A stretch of DNA of 64,000 bases from ZAX-1 sp046533095. Lineage in GTDB: Bacteria; Bacillota; Clostridia; Lachnospirales; Lachnospiraceae. Positions 25,983 to 35,083 of the stretch are shown piece after piece (positions within the stretch are counted from its first letter, which is position 1; each line of letters starts with the position of its first letter). The position numbers and the translations under genes were made by a program. The stretch is from positions 1 through 64,000 of the forward strand of contig JAJQRA010000017.1 in assembly GCA_046533095.1 (NCBI GenBank). Reading direction: 5' to 3'. Below the pieces are notes generated by a model. The model was given only the letters and a program-made list of their open reading frames with translations. It made no database searches and was not told the DNA's origin.

Positions 25983-27740
25983 ATGGCGAATGGAATGGGT
26001 AGCTTTTATGTAGGAGTTTCAGGCTTGCAAAATAGCCAAACTGCATTAAACACAACGGCAAACAATCTGGCGAATGTAGACACCAAAGGATATGTGCGCC
26101 AGCAAGTCCTTTTTGAAGACCGGAATTATGCCACATGGAATAAGATGACAGCCATCAGTTGGCAGCAGACAGGCCTTGGCGTTAATATTGGCGATGTCGT
26201 ACACACAAGGGAAATATTTCTGGACAAGTATTATAGAAATGGAGTTGGGCGGCAGGCTTTTTATGAAACCATTTATGAAGCGGTAAATGAAGTAGAAGAT
26301 GCATTCCAAGAACTAGAAGGGGAGGCATTCCAGGACACCCTAAAGAATTTTTGGGAATCCTTTCAAGAATTTGCAAAATACCCGGATGCCCAGGTGCAAC
26401 AAAATCTGGTCGTTCAAAAGGCGACCCTTTTTGCAGAACGCGCACAAGATATTAATAATAATCTAAAGAACTATCAGAAAAATTTAAATGTGCAGATTAC
26501 CGATGCTGTAAAACGAATCAATGACTTGGGAAACACGATCAAAGACTTAAACATTAAAATACAAAAAATCGAAGCAGGCAACGTTGAAACGGCGATGAAT
26601 CTTCGAGACGAGCGGGACAATGCCTTAGACGAATTGTCAAAACTTGCCAATATAAGCTATAAGGAAACGGCAACCGGCCTTGTAAAGGTCAAGCTGGAAA
26701 ACGTTGATTTTGTTGACGAAATAACGGTATTTGAAATGGCACTTTCTAAAGATCCAATCACAGATTTTCTAACTCCCTATTGGCCAAAGCTAACGAATTC
26801 GGCAATGGGGACGATTGCAGAAGTCTTCGATTTTTCAAATGAAATCAGTACGGCACATAATACAGATATAGGGAGACTAAAGGCACTTGTCCTTGCAAGG
26901 GGTGACCACTTTGCAAATTATTTAGATATAGACGGCCTTACGCCGGCAGCTTATAATTCGGGCGTGGGACAATCGGTTATTATGAACGCAGAAGCAGAAT
27001 TGGATCAGCTGGTTCACCGTATGGTGACAGCAATCAATGATGTCCTTTCCCCAACAAAGACCCTGCCGACACTTTCAATAGGCGGTGTGGCATACACCAA
27101 TGTAAGAGTTTGGGATAAAGAAAAAGGGGCACTCGGCAGTGACGGCGATAATGGAAAGCCAGGAAATGAATTGTTTGCAAGGCGTGGCTGTGAGAGGTAT
27201 ACCGAAGTAACGGCAGACGATGGGGAAACCTATTTTATATATAATGAAGAAACTCCAACGGATGATGCAGGGAATTTGCATTATGGATATAATGCAGGAG
27301 ATCCGGTTGATACGGCAAAGATGTATACAACAAACTCAATTTTCGTGAACCCGACCCTGATTGAGGAAGAATCCCGTATACCTTATTTAGCGAAGAATGG
27401 TGAAGTAGATTTTACGATGGCACAAGAACTCCTTGCAATATGGGAAGAAGCGCCAATGACATTGAATCCAAACGATACGGATACATGTACGTTCCGCGAT
27501 TACTACCAACGCCTTATCGGTCATTTGGCCAGCCAAGGCGATGTATTTAATACATTGGCGGAAAGCCTACAAGGCAGCGTGGCGTCGATTGATAACTCAA
27601 GACAGCAGGTGTTTGGGGTATCCTCCGATGAAGAACTGACAAACATGATCAAATATCAGAATGCGTATAATGCATCCAGCCGTTATATTAATGTAATATC
27701 CGAGATGCTAGAGCATATCATCACACAGCTTGGAAGGTGA
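25983..27740 (+). CDS. flgK: Flagellar hook-associated protein 1 (first copy)
   Basis: 585 residues, ATG with AGGAGAGAAG upstream. The N-terminal rod-type motif 'LQNSQTALNTTANNLANVDTKGYVRQ' and C-terminal 'LTNMIKYQNAYNASSRYINVISEM' are the paired coiled-coil ends of FlgK. The middle region is variable and exposed. It joins hook to filament. The second FlgK-like gene starts 68 bp downstream and differs strongly in the middle. Confidence 0.92.
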   Translation: MANGMGSFYVGVSGLQNSQTALNTTANNLANVDTKGYVRQQVLFEDRNYATWNKMTAISWQQTGLGVNIGDVVHTREIFLDKYYRNGVGRQAFYETIYEAVNEVEDAFQELEGEAFQDTLKNFWESFQEFAKYPDAQVQQNLVVQKATLFAERAQDINNNLKNYQKNLNVQITDAVKRINDLGNTIKDLNIKIQKIEAGNVETAMNLRDERDNALDELSKLANISYKETATGLVKVKLENVDFVDEITVFEMALSKDPITDFLTPYWPKLTNSAMGTIAEVFDFSNEISTAHNTDIGRLKALVLARGDHFANYLDIDGLTPAAYNSGVGQSVIMNAEAELDQLVHRMVTAINDVLSPTKTLPTLSIGGVAYTNVRVWDKEKGALGSDGDNGKPGNELFARRGCERYTEVTADDGETYFIYNEETPTDDAGNLHYGYNAGDPVDTAKMYTTNSIFVNPTLIEEESRIPYLAKNGEVDFTMAQELLAIWEEAPMTLNPNDTDTCTFRDYYQRLIGHLASQGDVFNTLAESLQGSVASIDNSRQQVFGVSSDEELTNMIKYQNAYNASSRYINVISEMLEHIITQLGR

Positions 27741-27808
27741 AAAGCAAAGATTAACGCAACGCATTTGAGCAATTAGCAAGTAATATAAAGTTCAGGGGAG
27801 GAATTAAA

Positions 27809-29632
27809 ATGCCATCAACTTTTTTCGGTTTAACGATAGCGTCTTCCGCAATAAATGCCTTTCAGGTAGCGGTAAATACAACGGCACATAATATTTCAAA
27901 TTTAAATACAAAGGGATATACTAGGCAAGAAGCGATCCGCGAAGCGGCGGAAGCGCTACGGGTATTCCAAAAATATGGCTCAGCAGGCAGTGGTGTTGAT
28001 ACACCGATGATTCAGCAGATCCGTGATGTCTACTATGATGTAAAATATTGGAACAACAATTCCGACAAGAACCTATACGAAACAAGGCTTTACTATAACA
28101 GGCAGATAGAGGACTATATCCTTGACGACGATACCTTAAGGGGGTTTACAACGATACTAGATGACATGTTTAATGCGATGGATACGCTAAAGACAAATGC
28201 AGGCGACAAAGATAAGCGCCAGCAGTTTATTGGCAAAGCCCAAAACCTTACCTCATTTTTCAACAGCCTTAGTGTAGGGTTTAGTAAGATACAGGATACC
28301 TGTAATCAGGAAATCAGTACACAGATAGGAAAGGTGAATGCCCTTGCAGAAAAGTGCGTTTCCTTAAATAGGCAGATTAATGTCATTGAGTTAAAGGGCG
28401 GCCATGCATATGACCTTCGTGATCAGCGTAATTTACTGATTGACGAGCTTTCAGCTATTATACCGGTGGAAGTTAAGGAAACCCCGATTGAGAACAGCAA
28501 CTATCCCGAAGTGTATCTGGGTGGAACAAATTACGTGGTAAAAATCAATGGGCAGACATTAGTCAACTCATTTGAATATAAGGTACTGGAGGTTACGGCG
28601 CGTGTGGATAAAATAAACCAGTCGGACGTGGACGGCTTGTATGATATCGTATGGAGCGACTCAAAAATGCCCCTTGCGACAACAGCAGGAAAGGCAAGCG
28701 GTATCTTGCGGGGGCTGTTTGAAATGCGTGATGGGAATAATAAAGAAAATTTCACGGCAATGGTCGATCGGGTAGATGCAGGTGGAACACAGCTTGTATT
28801 AAAGAATGCAAGCATTACAGAAATCAACATGATGACAATGAATGACGAAGGCATCATAACAATTAAGAATAAAGACTATAAATACACAGGCTTTTCCTAT
28901 GACGCAGCTACAAAGGAGTATACGTTTCAACTAGATCCTCCTATGCCCACAGGGGCACAAGCAGATGCGCCTGGGAAAACGGTAGAGATCGGCACCCCCA
29001 TAGATGCAATGGGTATCCCCTATTATATGGCACAATTGAATACCTTTTTACGGGCATTCTGCCAAGGATTTAATTCATTGCAAAAAGCAGGCTCAGATGC
29101 AAATGGCGATGATGGCAAGTCCTTGTTTATTGCATTGAACCCCTCGGATGGCACAGAAGCGGGATTTGACCAATACGACCCAAGCGGAAACATGGACAGC
29201 TCATGGGACAGCTACTACCGCCTTACGGCAGCTAATTTGGCCATTGCGGCGGCAACGGTAAAGAACCCGCAGCTTCTTGCTACGGTAACAAAAGGGGCAA
29301 ATCCGGACGATGTAGACCAGTATGATTTAGTAAATGAAATGTTAAAACTAAAGAGTGATGTCAAGCTGTTTCGTGGTGGTGGAACAGATGAATTCTTGCA
29401 ATGCCTGATTTCCGATAACTCCGTGGATACAGAAAAATCACGGATTTTCTTTCAAAACTACCAAAATCTCTCCAATACGATAGAACAGAAACGTATGTCT
29501 ATTTCAGGGGTAGATGAGGATGAGGAAGCATTGAATTTAGTCAAATTCCAACATGCCTATAATTTAGCATCTAGGATGGTACAGACAATGTCGGAAATGT
29601 ATGACAGACTAATATTACAGACTGGCGTATAA
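27809..29632 (+). CDS. flgK: Flagellar hook-associated protein 1 paralogue (second copy)
   Basis: 607 residues, ATG with GGGGAGG upstream. N-terminal 'INAFQVAVNTTAHNISNLNTKGYTRQ' and C-terminal 'ALNLVKFQHAYNLASRMVQTMSEMYDRLI' again mark FlgK. Some clostridia carry two FlgK proteins in tandem, and the two junction layers may be split between them. The last three codons and stop form the first unit of a 55-bp tandem repeat that continues into the intergenic region. Confidence 0.9.
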   Translation: MPSTFFGLTIASSAINAFQVAVNTTAHNISNLNTKGYTRQEAIREAAEALRVFQKYGSAGSGVDTPMIQQIRDVYYDVKYWNNNSDKNLYETRLYYNRQIEDYILDDDTLRGFTTILDDMFNAMDTLKTNAGDKDKRQQFIGKAQNLTSFFNSLSVGFSKIQDTCNQEISTQIGKVNALAEKCVSLNRQINVIELKGGHAYDLRDQRNLLIDELSAIIPVEVKETPIENSNYPEVYLGGTNYVVKINGQTLVNSFEYKVLEVTARVDKINQSDVDGLYDIVWSDSKMPLATTAGKASGILRGLFEMRDGNNKENFTAMVDRVDAGGTQLVLKNASITEINMMTMNDEGIITIKNKDYKYTGFSYDAATKEYTFQLDPPMPTGAQADAPGKTVEIGTPIDAMGIPYYMAQLNTFLRAFCQGFNSLQKAGSDANGDDGKSLFIALNPSDGTEAGFDQYDPSGNMDSSWDSYYRLTAANLAIAAATVKNPQLLATVTKGANPDDVDQYDLVNEMLKLKSDVKLFRGGGTDEFLQCLISDNSVDTEKSRIFFQNYQNLSNTIEQKRMSISGVDEDEEALNLVKFQHAYNLASRMVQTMSEMYDRLILQTGV

Positions 29633-29788
29633 AAGATGATAAATGGCGATGAATGGATAGCCATTGAAACTACAGGCCGGCGAATAAAAGATGATAAATG
29701 GCGATGAATGGATAGCCATTGAGACTACCGGCCAGCGTATAAAAAATGATAAATGGTGATGAATGGATAGCCGTTGATATTGATTGGT
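29624..29788 (+). repeat. Three tandem 55-bp repeats between flgK and flgL
   Basis: Units start at 29624, 29679 and 29734. The first includes the end of flgK (GGCGTATAA). Each unit can form a hairpin with arms AATGGC and GCCATT around GATGAATGGATA. In unit 3 the arms read AATGGT and GCCGTT: both changes turn a Watson-Crick pair into G-U, keeping six RNA pairs. Confidence 0.85.
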
Positions 29789-29828
29789 ATTGCAAACTGG
29801 AATATAAGATTTGGAGAGGTAAAATAAT

Positions 29829-31352
29829 ATGCGTGTAACAAATGCGATGATTACGAAAAATAGTATGAACAATATGAATAACAATAAAATAAAGGTAGAT
29901 TATCTAAACAACCAGATGAGTACACAAAAAAAGATAGCAAGGCCCTCTGAAGATCCGATTGTTGCAATCCGCGCGTTGCGTTTAAGAAGCGATTTGAGTG
30001 AAATCAACCAGTATTATGAGAAAAATATTCCGGATGCAGAAGCGTGGCTGGAATTGACGGAAACGGCTCTTAAAAACATGAAAGATAGTTTGCAAAATAT
30101 ATATGCACAATGTGAGTATGGTGCTACCGGCACACTGACTGAGCAGGATAGGAACTCCATACTGCAGGAGATACAGGCATCGCGCAAACAATTTTATAAT
30201 GAAGGAAATGCAGACTATGCGGGAAGAACAATTTTTACCGGGTATAAAACAAATTCGCAACTGACTTTCGGAGCAGCTGAACCAAATACAAGTTATGATA
30301 TTATGGAAAAGCTTTCTTTTAAAGCGATTGAAGAAAAAAACTATTATGCCAATCAAGTAACAGTGCCTGCGACTGCAGCAGAAGTGGCTCCGGGCGTTGC
30401 AGTAGGTGATATGCTAGAGAAGGTTACGAATGATAGGATTCGTCTTTCTTATGCGGAACTTGATGATGTGGCAGGTGTTAAATTGACCCAGACAGACGCA
30501 AGTGGCGCACAGGTTGACCTTAACGCACCGGGAACGACCACCCCGCTGGCTGTGACAACGAAGTCCTACAAGGATTGGGCAGAGATGGATGACTTTGCGG
30601 TAGATGATGATGAAGTTCTCTTTATCCCGGAAACAGGCGAGCTGATTTTTGGGAAAAACGTATCAGAAGGTCTTAAAGGGGACAAGGCAGAGATCAATGT
30701 AAGCTATACGAAAAAAGGCTTTACAGATGGGGAAGTTCGCCCCGAACATTATTTTGACTGCACAAATACGACGGATCCAGATCCTGCAAAGCATATTGAA
30801 TATAAGAAAGAAAACCAAGAAATTGCATATATGATAGCTTTTCAGCAGACACTGGTAGTAAATACGCAAGCATCTGACGTATTTGACGCTAGCGTTGGAC
30901 GGGATGTAGATGAACTTACAGATACGCTATCAGCAGCAGTTGCAGCATATGATAAAATAGCAACAATTAAAGGCATGATGGGGCAGGCACAGTATGCAGA
31001 TGAGGCATCCCAAGCGAAATTGACGGAGTGGCTGGAGGCGGCTAACAAGGAAGCTGACTACATGGATGATGAGGTGCAAAAGCTCTACGGTAAATACATT
31101 ACCAAGTTTCAAGGATATATGACCGATGTATCAGTAGCTATGACAGATCTTGGAAGCAAAGGGAACAGACTGGATCTAACGAAGAACAGGGTAGCGAACC
31201 AACAGACGACATTTGAGACGTTAAAAACATCAAATGAAGACCGTGAATTATCAGATATCATTATTGATTATACATCGGCGTATATGGCATATGAAGCATC
31301 CTTGCAGGCATCCGCAAAGGCACAGCAACAGACTTTACTAAATTATATATAA
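29829..31352 (+). CDS. flgL: Flagellar hook-associated protein 3
   Basis: 507 residues, ATG with GGAGAGG upstream. The N-terminal 'MRVTNAMITKNSMNNMNNNK', 'LNNQMSTQKKIARPSEDPIVAIRALRLRSDL' and the C-terminal 'TSNEDRELSDIIIDYTSAYMAYEASLQASA' are flagellin-fold ends specific to FlgL. Longer than the usual 300 residues because of a central insert (about 180-380), common in clostridia. Forms the second junction layer under the filament. Confidence 0.92.
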   Translation: MRVTNAMITKNSMNNMNNNKIKVDYLNNQMSTQKKIARPSEDPIVAIRALRLRSDLSEINQYYEKNIPDAEAWLELTETALKNMKDSLQNIYAQCEYGATGTLTEQDRNSILQEIQASRKQFYNEGNADYAGRTIFTGYKTNSQLTFGAAEPNTSYDIMEKLSFKAIEEKNYYANQVTVPATAAEVAPGVAVGDMLEKVTNDRIRLSYAELDDVAGVKLTQTDASGAQVDLNAPGTTTPLAVTTKSYKDWAEMDDFAVDDDEVLFIPETGELIFGKNVSEGLKGDKAEINVSYTKKGFTDGEVRPEHYFDCTNTTDPDPAKHIEYKKENQEIAYMIAFQQTLVVNTQASDVFDASVGRDVDELTDTLSAAVAAYDKIATIKGMMGQAQYADEASQAKLTEWLEAANKEADYMDDEVQKLYGKYITKFQGYMTDVSVAMTDLGSKGNRLDLTKNRVANQQTTFETLKTSNEDRELSDIIIDYTSAYMAYEASLQASAKAQQQTLLNYI

Positions 31353-31362
31353 AATAGGAAAA

Positions 31363-31413
31363 GGGGTTGTTGTAGCAACTCCTTATATCTGATAATAAGC
31401 GATACTTATTATC
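31363..31413 (+). promoter_or_regulatory. Two consecutive hairpins in the flgL-fliW gap
   Basis: GGGGTTG/CAACTCC (31363-31382, one G-U) is followed by GATAATAAG-CGATA-CTTATTATC (31391-31413, nine perfect pairs), then TTTTGGAGG, so the second stem ends only four bases before the fliW ribosome site. It may act as a weak terminator or as a translational control element. Confidence 0.55.
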
Positions 31414-31427
31414 TTTTGGAGGAAGCC

Positions 31428-31886
31428 ATGAAGATAACAACTAGATTATTTGGAGAAATAGAAATTGAAGAGAGTAAGATTATCCATTTTGCGAATGGGA
31501 TTATTGGATTTTTCGACTGTAAAAATTTTATCTTGGTACATGATGAAGAAAGAGAGGATAAGCATAATATATCTTGGCTACAGAGTATCGATGAGCCGGC
31601 ATTTGCAATGGCTGTCATAGATCCGGTTCTCATAAAAGAAGACTACAATCCGATGGTAGACGATGAATTGCTAAAGTCCCTTGGGGAACTTTCACAGGAA
31701 AACACGTATGTTTTAGTTACTGTTACAATTCCTGCAGATATTAAGAAATTAAGCGTCAACTTAAAAGCCCCAATTGTGATTAATGTAGATGAATATAAGG
31801 CAGGTCAATTTATAGTAGAAGGCGACTACCCCATTAAATATGCAATCTATGATATATTAAAAGCAGGAAAAAGGGAGGGTGAGTAG
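31428..31886 (+). CDS. fliW: Flagellar assembly factor FliW, CsrA antagonist
   Basis: 152 residues; the ATG at 31428 is set by GGAGG at 31418-31422, which overlaps the alternative TTG start. The sequence 'TRLFGEIEIEESKIIHFANGIIGF' and 'PVVNLKAP'-like 'VNLKAPIVINVDEYKAGQFIV' are FliW signatures. FliW binds flagellin or CsrA: when flagellin is exported, FliW sequesters CsrA and flagellin translation resumes. Its TAG abuts the csrA ATG. Confidence 0.93.
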   Translation: MKITTRLFGEIEIEESKIIHFANGIIGFFDCKNFILVHDEEREDKHNISWLQSIDEPAFAMAVIDPVLIKEDYNPMVDDELLKSLGELSQENTYVLVTVTIPADIKKLSVNLKAPIVINVDEYKAGQFIVEGDYPIKYAIYDILKAGKREGE

Positions 31887-32102
31887 ATGCTGGCACTGAC
31901 AAGGAAAAAAGGCGAATCCCTCATTATTAACAATAATATAGAAATGACTGTTTTGGAAATACGTGGGGATCAAATAAAAATTGGCATTACGGCTCCGAGA
32001 GAGGTTTCTATTTACCGAAAAGAAGTATATTTGCAGATTGAAGAAGAAAATAAAGAGGCATTAAACACAGACAGCCTTGCGGCATTGGAAAATATACTGT
32101 AA
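31887..32102 (+). CDS. csrA: Carbon storage regulator / translational repressor CsrA
   Basis: 71 residues, complete: 'MLALTRKKGESLIINNNIEM' with 'KIGITAPREVSIYRKEVY', the RNA-binding edges of CsrA. Starts directly after the fliW stop with GGGAGGGTGAG upstream. In this cluster its expected target is the hag leader, which has two GGA sites. Confidence 0.95.
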   Translation: MLALTRKKGESLIINNNIEMTVLEIRGDQIKIGITAPREVSIYRKEVYLQIEEENKEALNTDSLAALENIL

Positions 32103-32174
32103 AAAGCATATACTGCAAAATACTAGTTTTTTGCAGAAAACTTTTCCACACTGAAAAATATATTGCAATGGGCA

Positions 32175-32201
32175 TAAGTTTTTTACAAAAATTACCGATA
32201 A
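32175..32201 (+). promoter_or_regulatory. Sigma-28-type promoter upstream of flaG
   Basis: TAAG, 16 bp, CCGATAA, with the same spacing as the hag promoter. An AGCCA-ATC-TGGCT stem with an AT tail lies between it and the flaG ribosome site, near 32291-32303. Confidence 0.6.
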
Positions 32202-32332
32202 ATAGAGTAGATAAGTTGGAGTATATAGTTAAAATAGAGTAAAAAGTGTAGCAGACAAGTTGAAAAATGTAGTAGAATATAGTCAGACCAAGCCAATCTG
32301 GCTATTTATTTAATCACATGGAGGTGATTGAT

Positions 32333-33034
32333 ATGGCAATTGGAGGAATAAAGGCAATAGGCGGAGCATATCAACGGAGTGAAGCACCGAAATTGCCAAA
32401 AAAACAAGCTATAAATTTTGAACTAGGGACAGCGCAGAAAGCTCCAAAGGGCAATGCGCCCCAAAAGGAAGCTTCCTCCCAAGAAGTAGTGGAAAAGGAC
32501 AGCAAGGCAGATGCCCCCCAAAAGGAAATAAAGGGGAGGGATGCCAAGGCAGATGTTGCCCGAAAGGAAGTAGAGAGCTGGAGTTCTGTCATAGAGCTTC
32601 CTTCCCAAAAGGAAGTGAAAGCTAGGGATGCCAAGGCGGATGTTGCCCGAAAAGAAGTAGAGAGTTGGAGTTCAATCATAGATATTCCACAAAAAGAAGC
32701 TTCCCAAAAAGAAGTAGTGGGGTGGTCTCCAATTATTGCTGTACCGCAAAGAGAAGCAGCATTTGAACCATTCTTAAATGATGCACAAGATAGCAAAGAA
32801 GCAGATGAACGGTCCAGTAAGGAAGCTGTAAAGCAAGCAGTTGATAAAATCAATAAGAATGCAAACAGTTCAAAAGCAGTTTTTGGAATACACGAGGCGA
32901 CAAACCGTGTTACCATTAAGATTGTGGATAGGGATACAGATAAGGTCATTAAAGAATTGCCACCCGAGAAGACGCTAGATATGATAGCGAAGGTATGGGA
33001 ACTTGCAGGACTCATGATAGATGAGAGAGGATAA
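32333..33034 (+). CDS. flaG: FlaG-family flagellar protein with repetitive N-terminal insert
   Basis: 233 residues; the ATG at 32333 follows GGAGGTGATT at optimal distance, whereas the upstream in-frame ATG at 32318 would overlap that site. The last 75 residues ('AVDKINKNANSSKAVFGIHEATNRVTIKIVD', 'PPEKTLDMIAKVWELAGLMIDERG') are a normal FlaG domain. The first 150 are Ala/Lys/Glu-rich repeats built on QKEV..RDAKADVARKEVESW, making the protein about twice the usual length. FlaG affects filament length and sits before fliD as in Bacillus. Confidence 0.85.
   Translation: MAIGGIKAIGGAYQRSEAPKLPKKQAINFELGTAQKAPKGNAPQKEASSQEVVEKDSKADAPQKEIKGRDAKADVARKEVESWSSVIELPSQKEVKARDAKADVARKEVESWSSIIDIPQKEASQKEVVGWSPIIAVPQREAAFEPFLNDAQDSKEADERSSKEAVKQAVDKINKNANSSKAVFGIHEATNRVTIKIVDRDTDKVIKELPPEKTLDMIAKVWELAGLMIDERG
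32519..32689 (+). repeat. flaG: Coding tandem repeat inside flaG
   Basis: An 87-bp unit (32519-32605) recurs as an 84-bp unit (32606-32689), near-identical at the nucleotide level, and a degenerate third follows. All lengths are multiples of three, so copy-number change keeps the frame. The repeat also keeps a 214-codon antisense frame open by chance. Confidence 0.8.
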
Positions 33035-33050
33035 TGAGGAGGAAAATAGT

Positions 33051-34571
33051 ATGCCAGTAAGATTGTCCGGAATGATTTCTGGGATGGATACAGACGCTAT
33101 CGTAAAAGAAATGGTGTCTGCATATAACCTAAAGAAAGAAAAATATGTCAAGTCAAAGACAAAGAATGAATGGAAAATAGATGCTTGGAAAGATTTAAAC
33201 TCTAAAATATATAAGCTATATAGTGGAACGGTAGATAGCCTTAGACGTACGGCGGCATATGATAAGAAAACAACATCTAGTTCCAACCCGGCAAAAGCAT
33301 CGATCGTAGCAGGAACGAATGCAGCCAATGGTTCACAACAGCTAGAGATTACCCAGTTGGCTAAGACGGGATACTTAACAAGTGCGAAATTACAGCCGAG
33401 TACGTCGTATCCTACTAAAAGGAGCGGAAGCTCTACGCTAGCTGATTTAGGCTATAGTGGTGGAGACACAACCATATCTTTGACGAATGGTGGCGGAGGT
33501 ACTCCGGTTAGTATTGCCATTAATGAGGATATGACAATTAATGATTTTGTAAATAAACTAAAGGACAACGGACTGTCGGCAAATTTTGACGAAGCAAACC
33601 AAAGAATCTTTATCAATGCAAAAGAAAGCGGAGCGGCAAATAATTTTTCGCTAGATGGATCGGATGCCAATGGCACAGCTGCTTTGGAGGCACTAGGCTT
33701 AACAGCTAGTCGGGGGGCTACTTTAGGTACTGGGCAGGACGCAAGTATTAAGTTAAATGGTGTTGAATTCACATCTGCATCTAATACGATAACTGTAAAT
33801 GGAATGACGATAACCGCGCTACAAGAAACAGGTAGCGATCCGATTACCATTACTACGGCGACGGATGTACAGAGCATGTTTGATACAATTAAAAACTTTT
33901 TGAAAGAGTATGGCACTTTAGTACAGGAAATGGATAAATTATATCAGGCCCCTTCATCAAAAGGCTATGAGCCTTTGACGGATGAAGAAAGAGACGCTAT
34001 GTCGGATACTGAGGCAGAAAAGTGGGAAAAGAAGATTAAGGAATCCTTGCTTCGTAGGGATGACACTTTGTCCGCAGCTACGTCAGCAATGACCATGGCA
34101 ATGTCAAAATCTTATACAGTGGATGGCAAATCATATAGTTTGTCAAGCTTTGGAATTAAAACAGAAGGATATCTTGTCACAGAAGCTAACACAAGGTATG
34201 TTTACCATATAGATGGAGATAAAGATGATACATTAACAAGTGGCAGCCCGAACAAATTATTGGAAGCACTTCAAAATGATCCGGATGCCGTTGAGGGTTT
34301 CTTTAAGCAACTGACCAGTGGCCTTTATGATGAGCTAGATAAAAAAATAAGATCATCGTCTACTACGAAAAGTGCTTTTTCTATTTACAACGATAAAAGT
34401 ATGAAAGCAGAGCAGACACAATATGATAAGGAAATTAAGAAATGGGAAGACAAGATAGCCTATTACGAAGACTACTATTATAAAAAATTTACTGCAATGG
34501 AAACGGCATTGGCAAAATTACAAAGTAGTACAAGTTCGATATCTCAATTATTGGGTTCAGCTTCACAATAA
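33051..34571 (+). CDS. fliD: Flagellar filament cap protein
   Basis: 506 residues; the ATG at 33051 has GAGGAGG upstream, not the earlier in-frame ATG at 33021 inside flaG. 'RLSGMISGMDTDAIVKEMV' at the N-terminus and 'SIYNDKSMKAEQTQYDKEIKKWEDKIAYYEDYYYKKFTAMETALAKLQSS' at the C-terminus are the FliD coiled-coil ends. The centre has the FliD_N and FliD_C beta domains. It caps the filament and folds exported flagellin. fliS follows as its usual partner. Confidence 0.94.
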   Translation: MPVRLSGMISGMDTDAIVKEMVSAYNLKKEKYVKSKTKNEWKIDAWKDLNSKIYKLYSGTVDSLRRTAAYDKKTTSSSNPAKASIVAGTNAANGSQQLEITQLAKTGYLTSAKLQPSTSYPTKRSGSSTLADLGYSGGDTTISLTNGGGGTPVSIAINEDMTINDFVNKLKDNGLSANFDEANQRIFINAKESGAANNFSLDGSDANGTAALEALGLTASRGATLGTGQDASIKLNGVEFTSASNTITVNGMTITALQETGSDPITITTATDVQSMFDTIKNFLKEYGTLVQEMDKLYQAPSSKGYEPLTDEERDAMSDTEAEKWEKKIKESLLRRDDTLSAATSAMTMAMSKSYTVDGKSYSLSSFGIKTEGYLVTEANTRYVYHIDGDKDDTLTSGSPNKLLEALQNDPDAVEGFFKQLTSGLYDELDKKIRSSSTTKSAFSIYNDKSMKAEQTQYDKEIKKWEDKIAYYEDYYYKKFTAMETALAKLQSSTSSISQLLGSASQ

Positions 34572-34629
34572 TAATGTACGAAAACAAAGATCAAATTAAA
34601 CTGATTTACCACAAGGAGGCAACCAAAGT

Positions 34630-35004
34630 ATGGTGGCAAATAGAGGCTATGCGGCGTATTCTAATAATAAAATCATGACAGCCAGTCCTGCAGAATTAAC
34701 CTTAATGCTGTATGAAGGCGCAATTAAGTTTTGTAATATTGCAAGCGAGGCGATCGAAGGCAGACAATTTGAGAAAGCCCATAATAATATCAAGAAAGTA
34801 GAAGATATAATTTCAGAGTTTCAAATCACATTAAATCATGACTATCCGATTGCAAAAGAGTTCGACAAGGTGTATACGTATATCCAGCAAAGGCTATTAG
34901 ACGCTAATTTAGCAAAAAATAAAGAATTTTTAGAAGAAGTATTAGGCCATCTTCGTACGATGCGTGATACATGGAAAGAGGTAATGCGTAGAAATAAAGT
35001 ATAG
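34630..35004 (+). CDS. fliS: Flagellin export chaperone
   Basis: 124 residues with AAGGAGG upstream. 'AYSNNKIMTASPAELTLMLYEGAIKFCNIA' is the FliS signature, and the four-helix length is normal. It binds the flagellin C-terminus in the cytoplasm and, in Bacillus, also affects FliW release. Confidence 0.95.
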   Translation: MVANRGYAAYSNNKIMTASPAELTLMLYEGAIKFCNIASEAIEGRQFEKAHNNIKKVEDIISEFQITLNHDYPIAKEFDKVYTYIQQRLLDANLAKNKEFLEEVLGHLRTMRDTWKEVMRRNKV

Positions 35005-35083
35005 CAAGAAAGATGGCGACAAAAGACGCGTCCACCTATAGTGGGGCAAACTTAAAGTCCATAGGAGTTAACAGGAGAATAGC

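Noticed and set aside
29624..29788. Regular repeats considered as a CRISPR array
   Set aside because: The 55-bp units are contiguous with no spacers, include the end of flgK, and there are no cas genes.
32371..33015. 214-codon open frame on the minus strand
   Set aside because: Fully antisense to flaG and kept open by its repeat; Ser/Leu/Ala-rich composition and no ribosome site.
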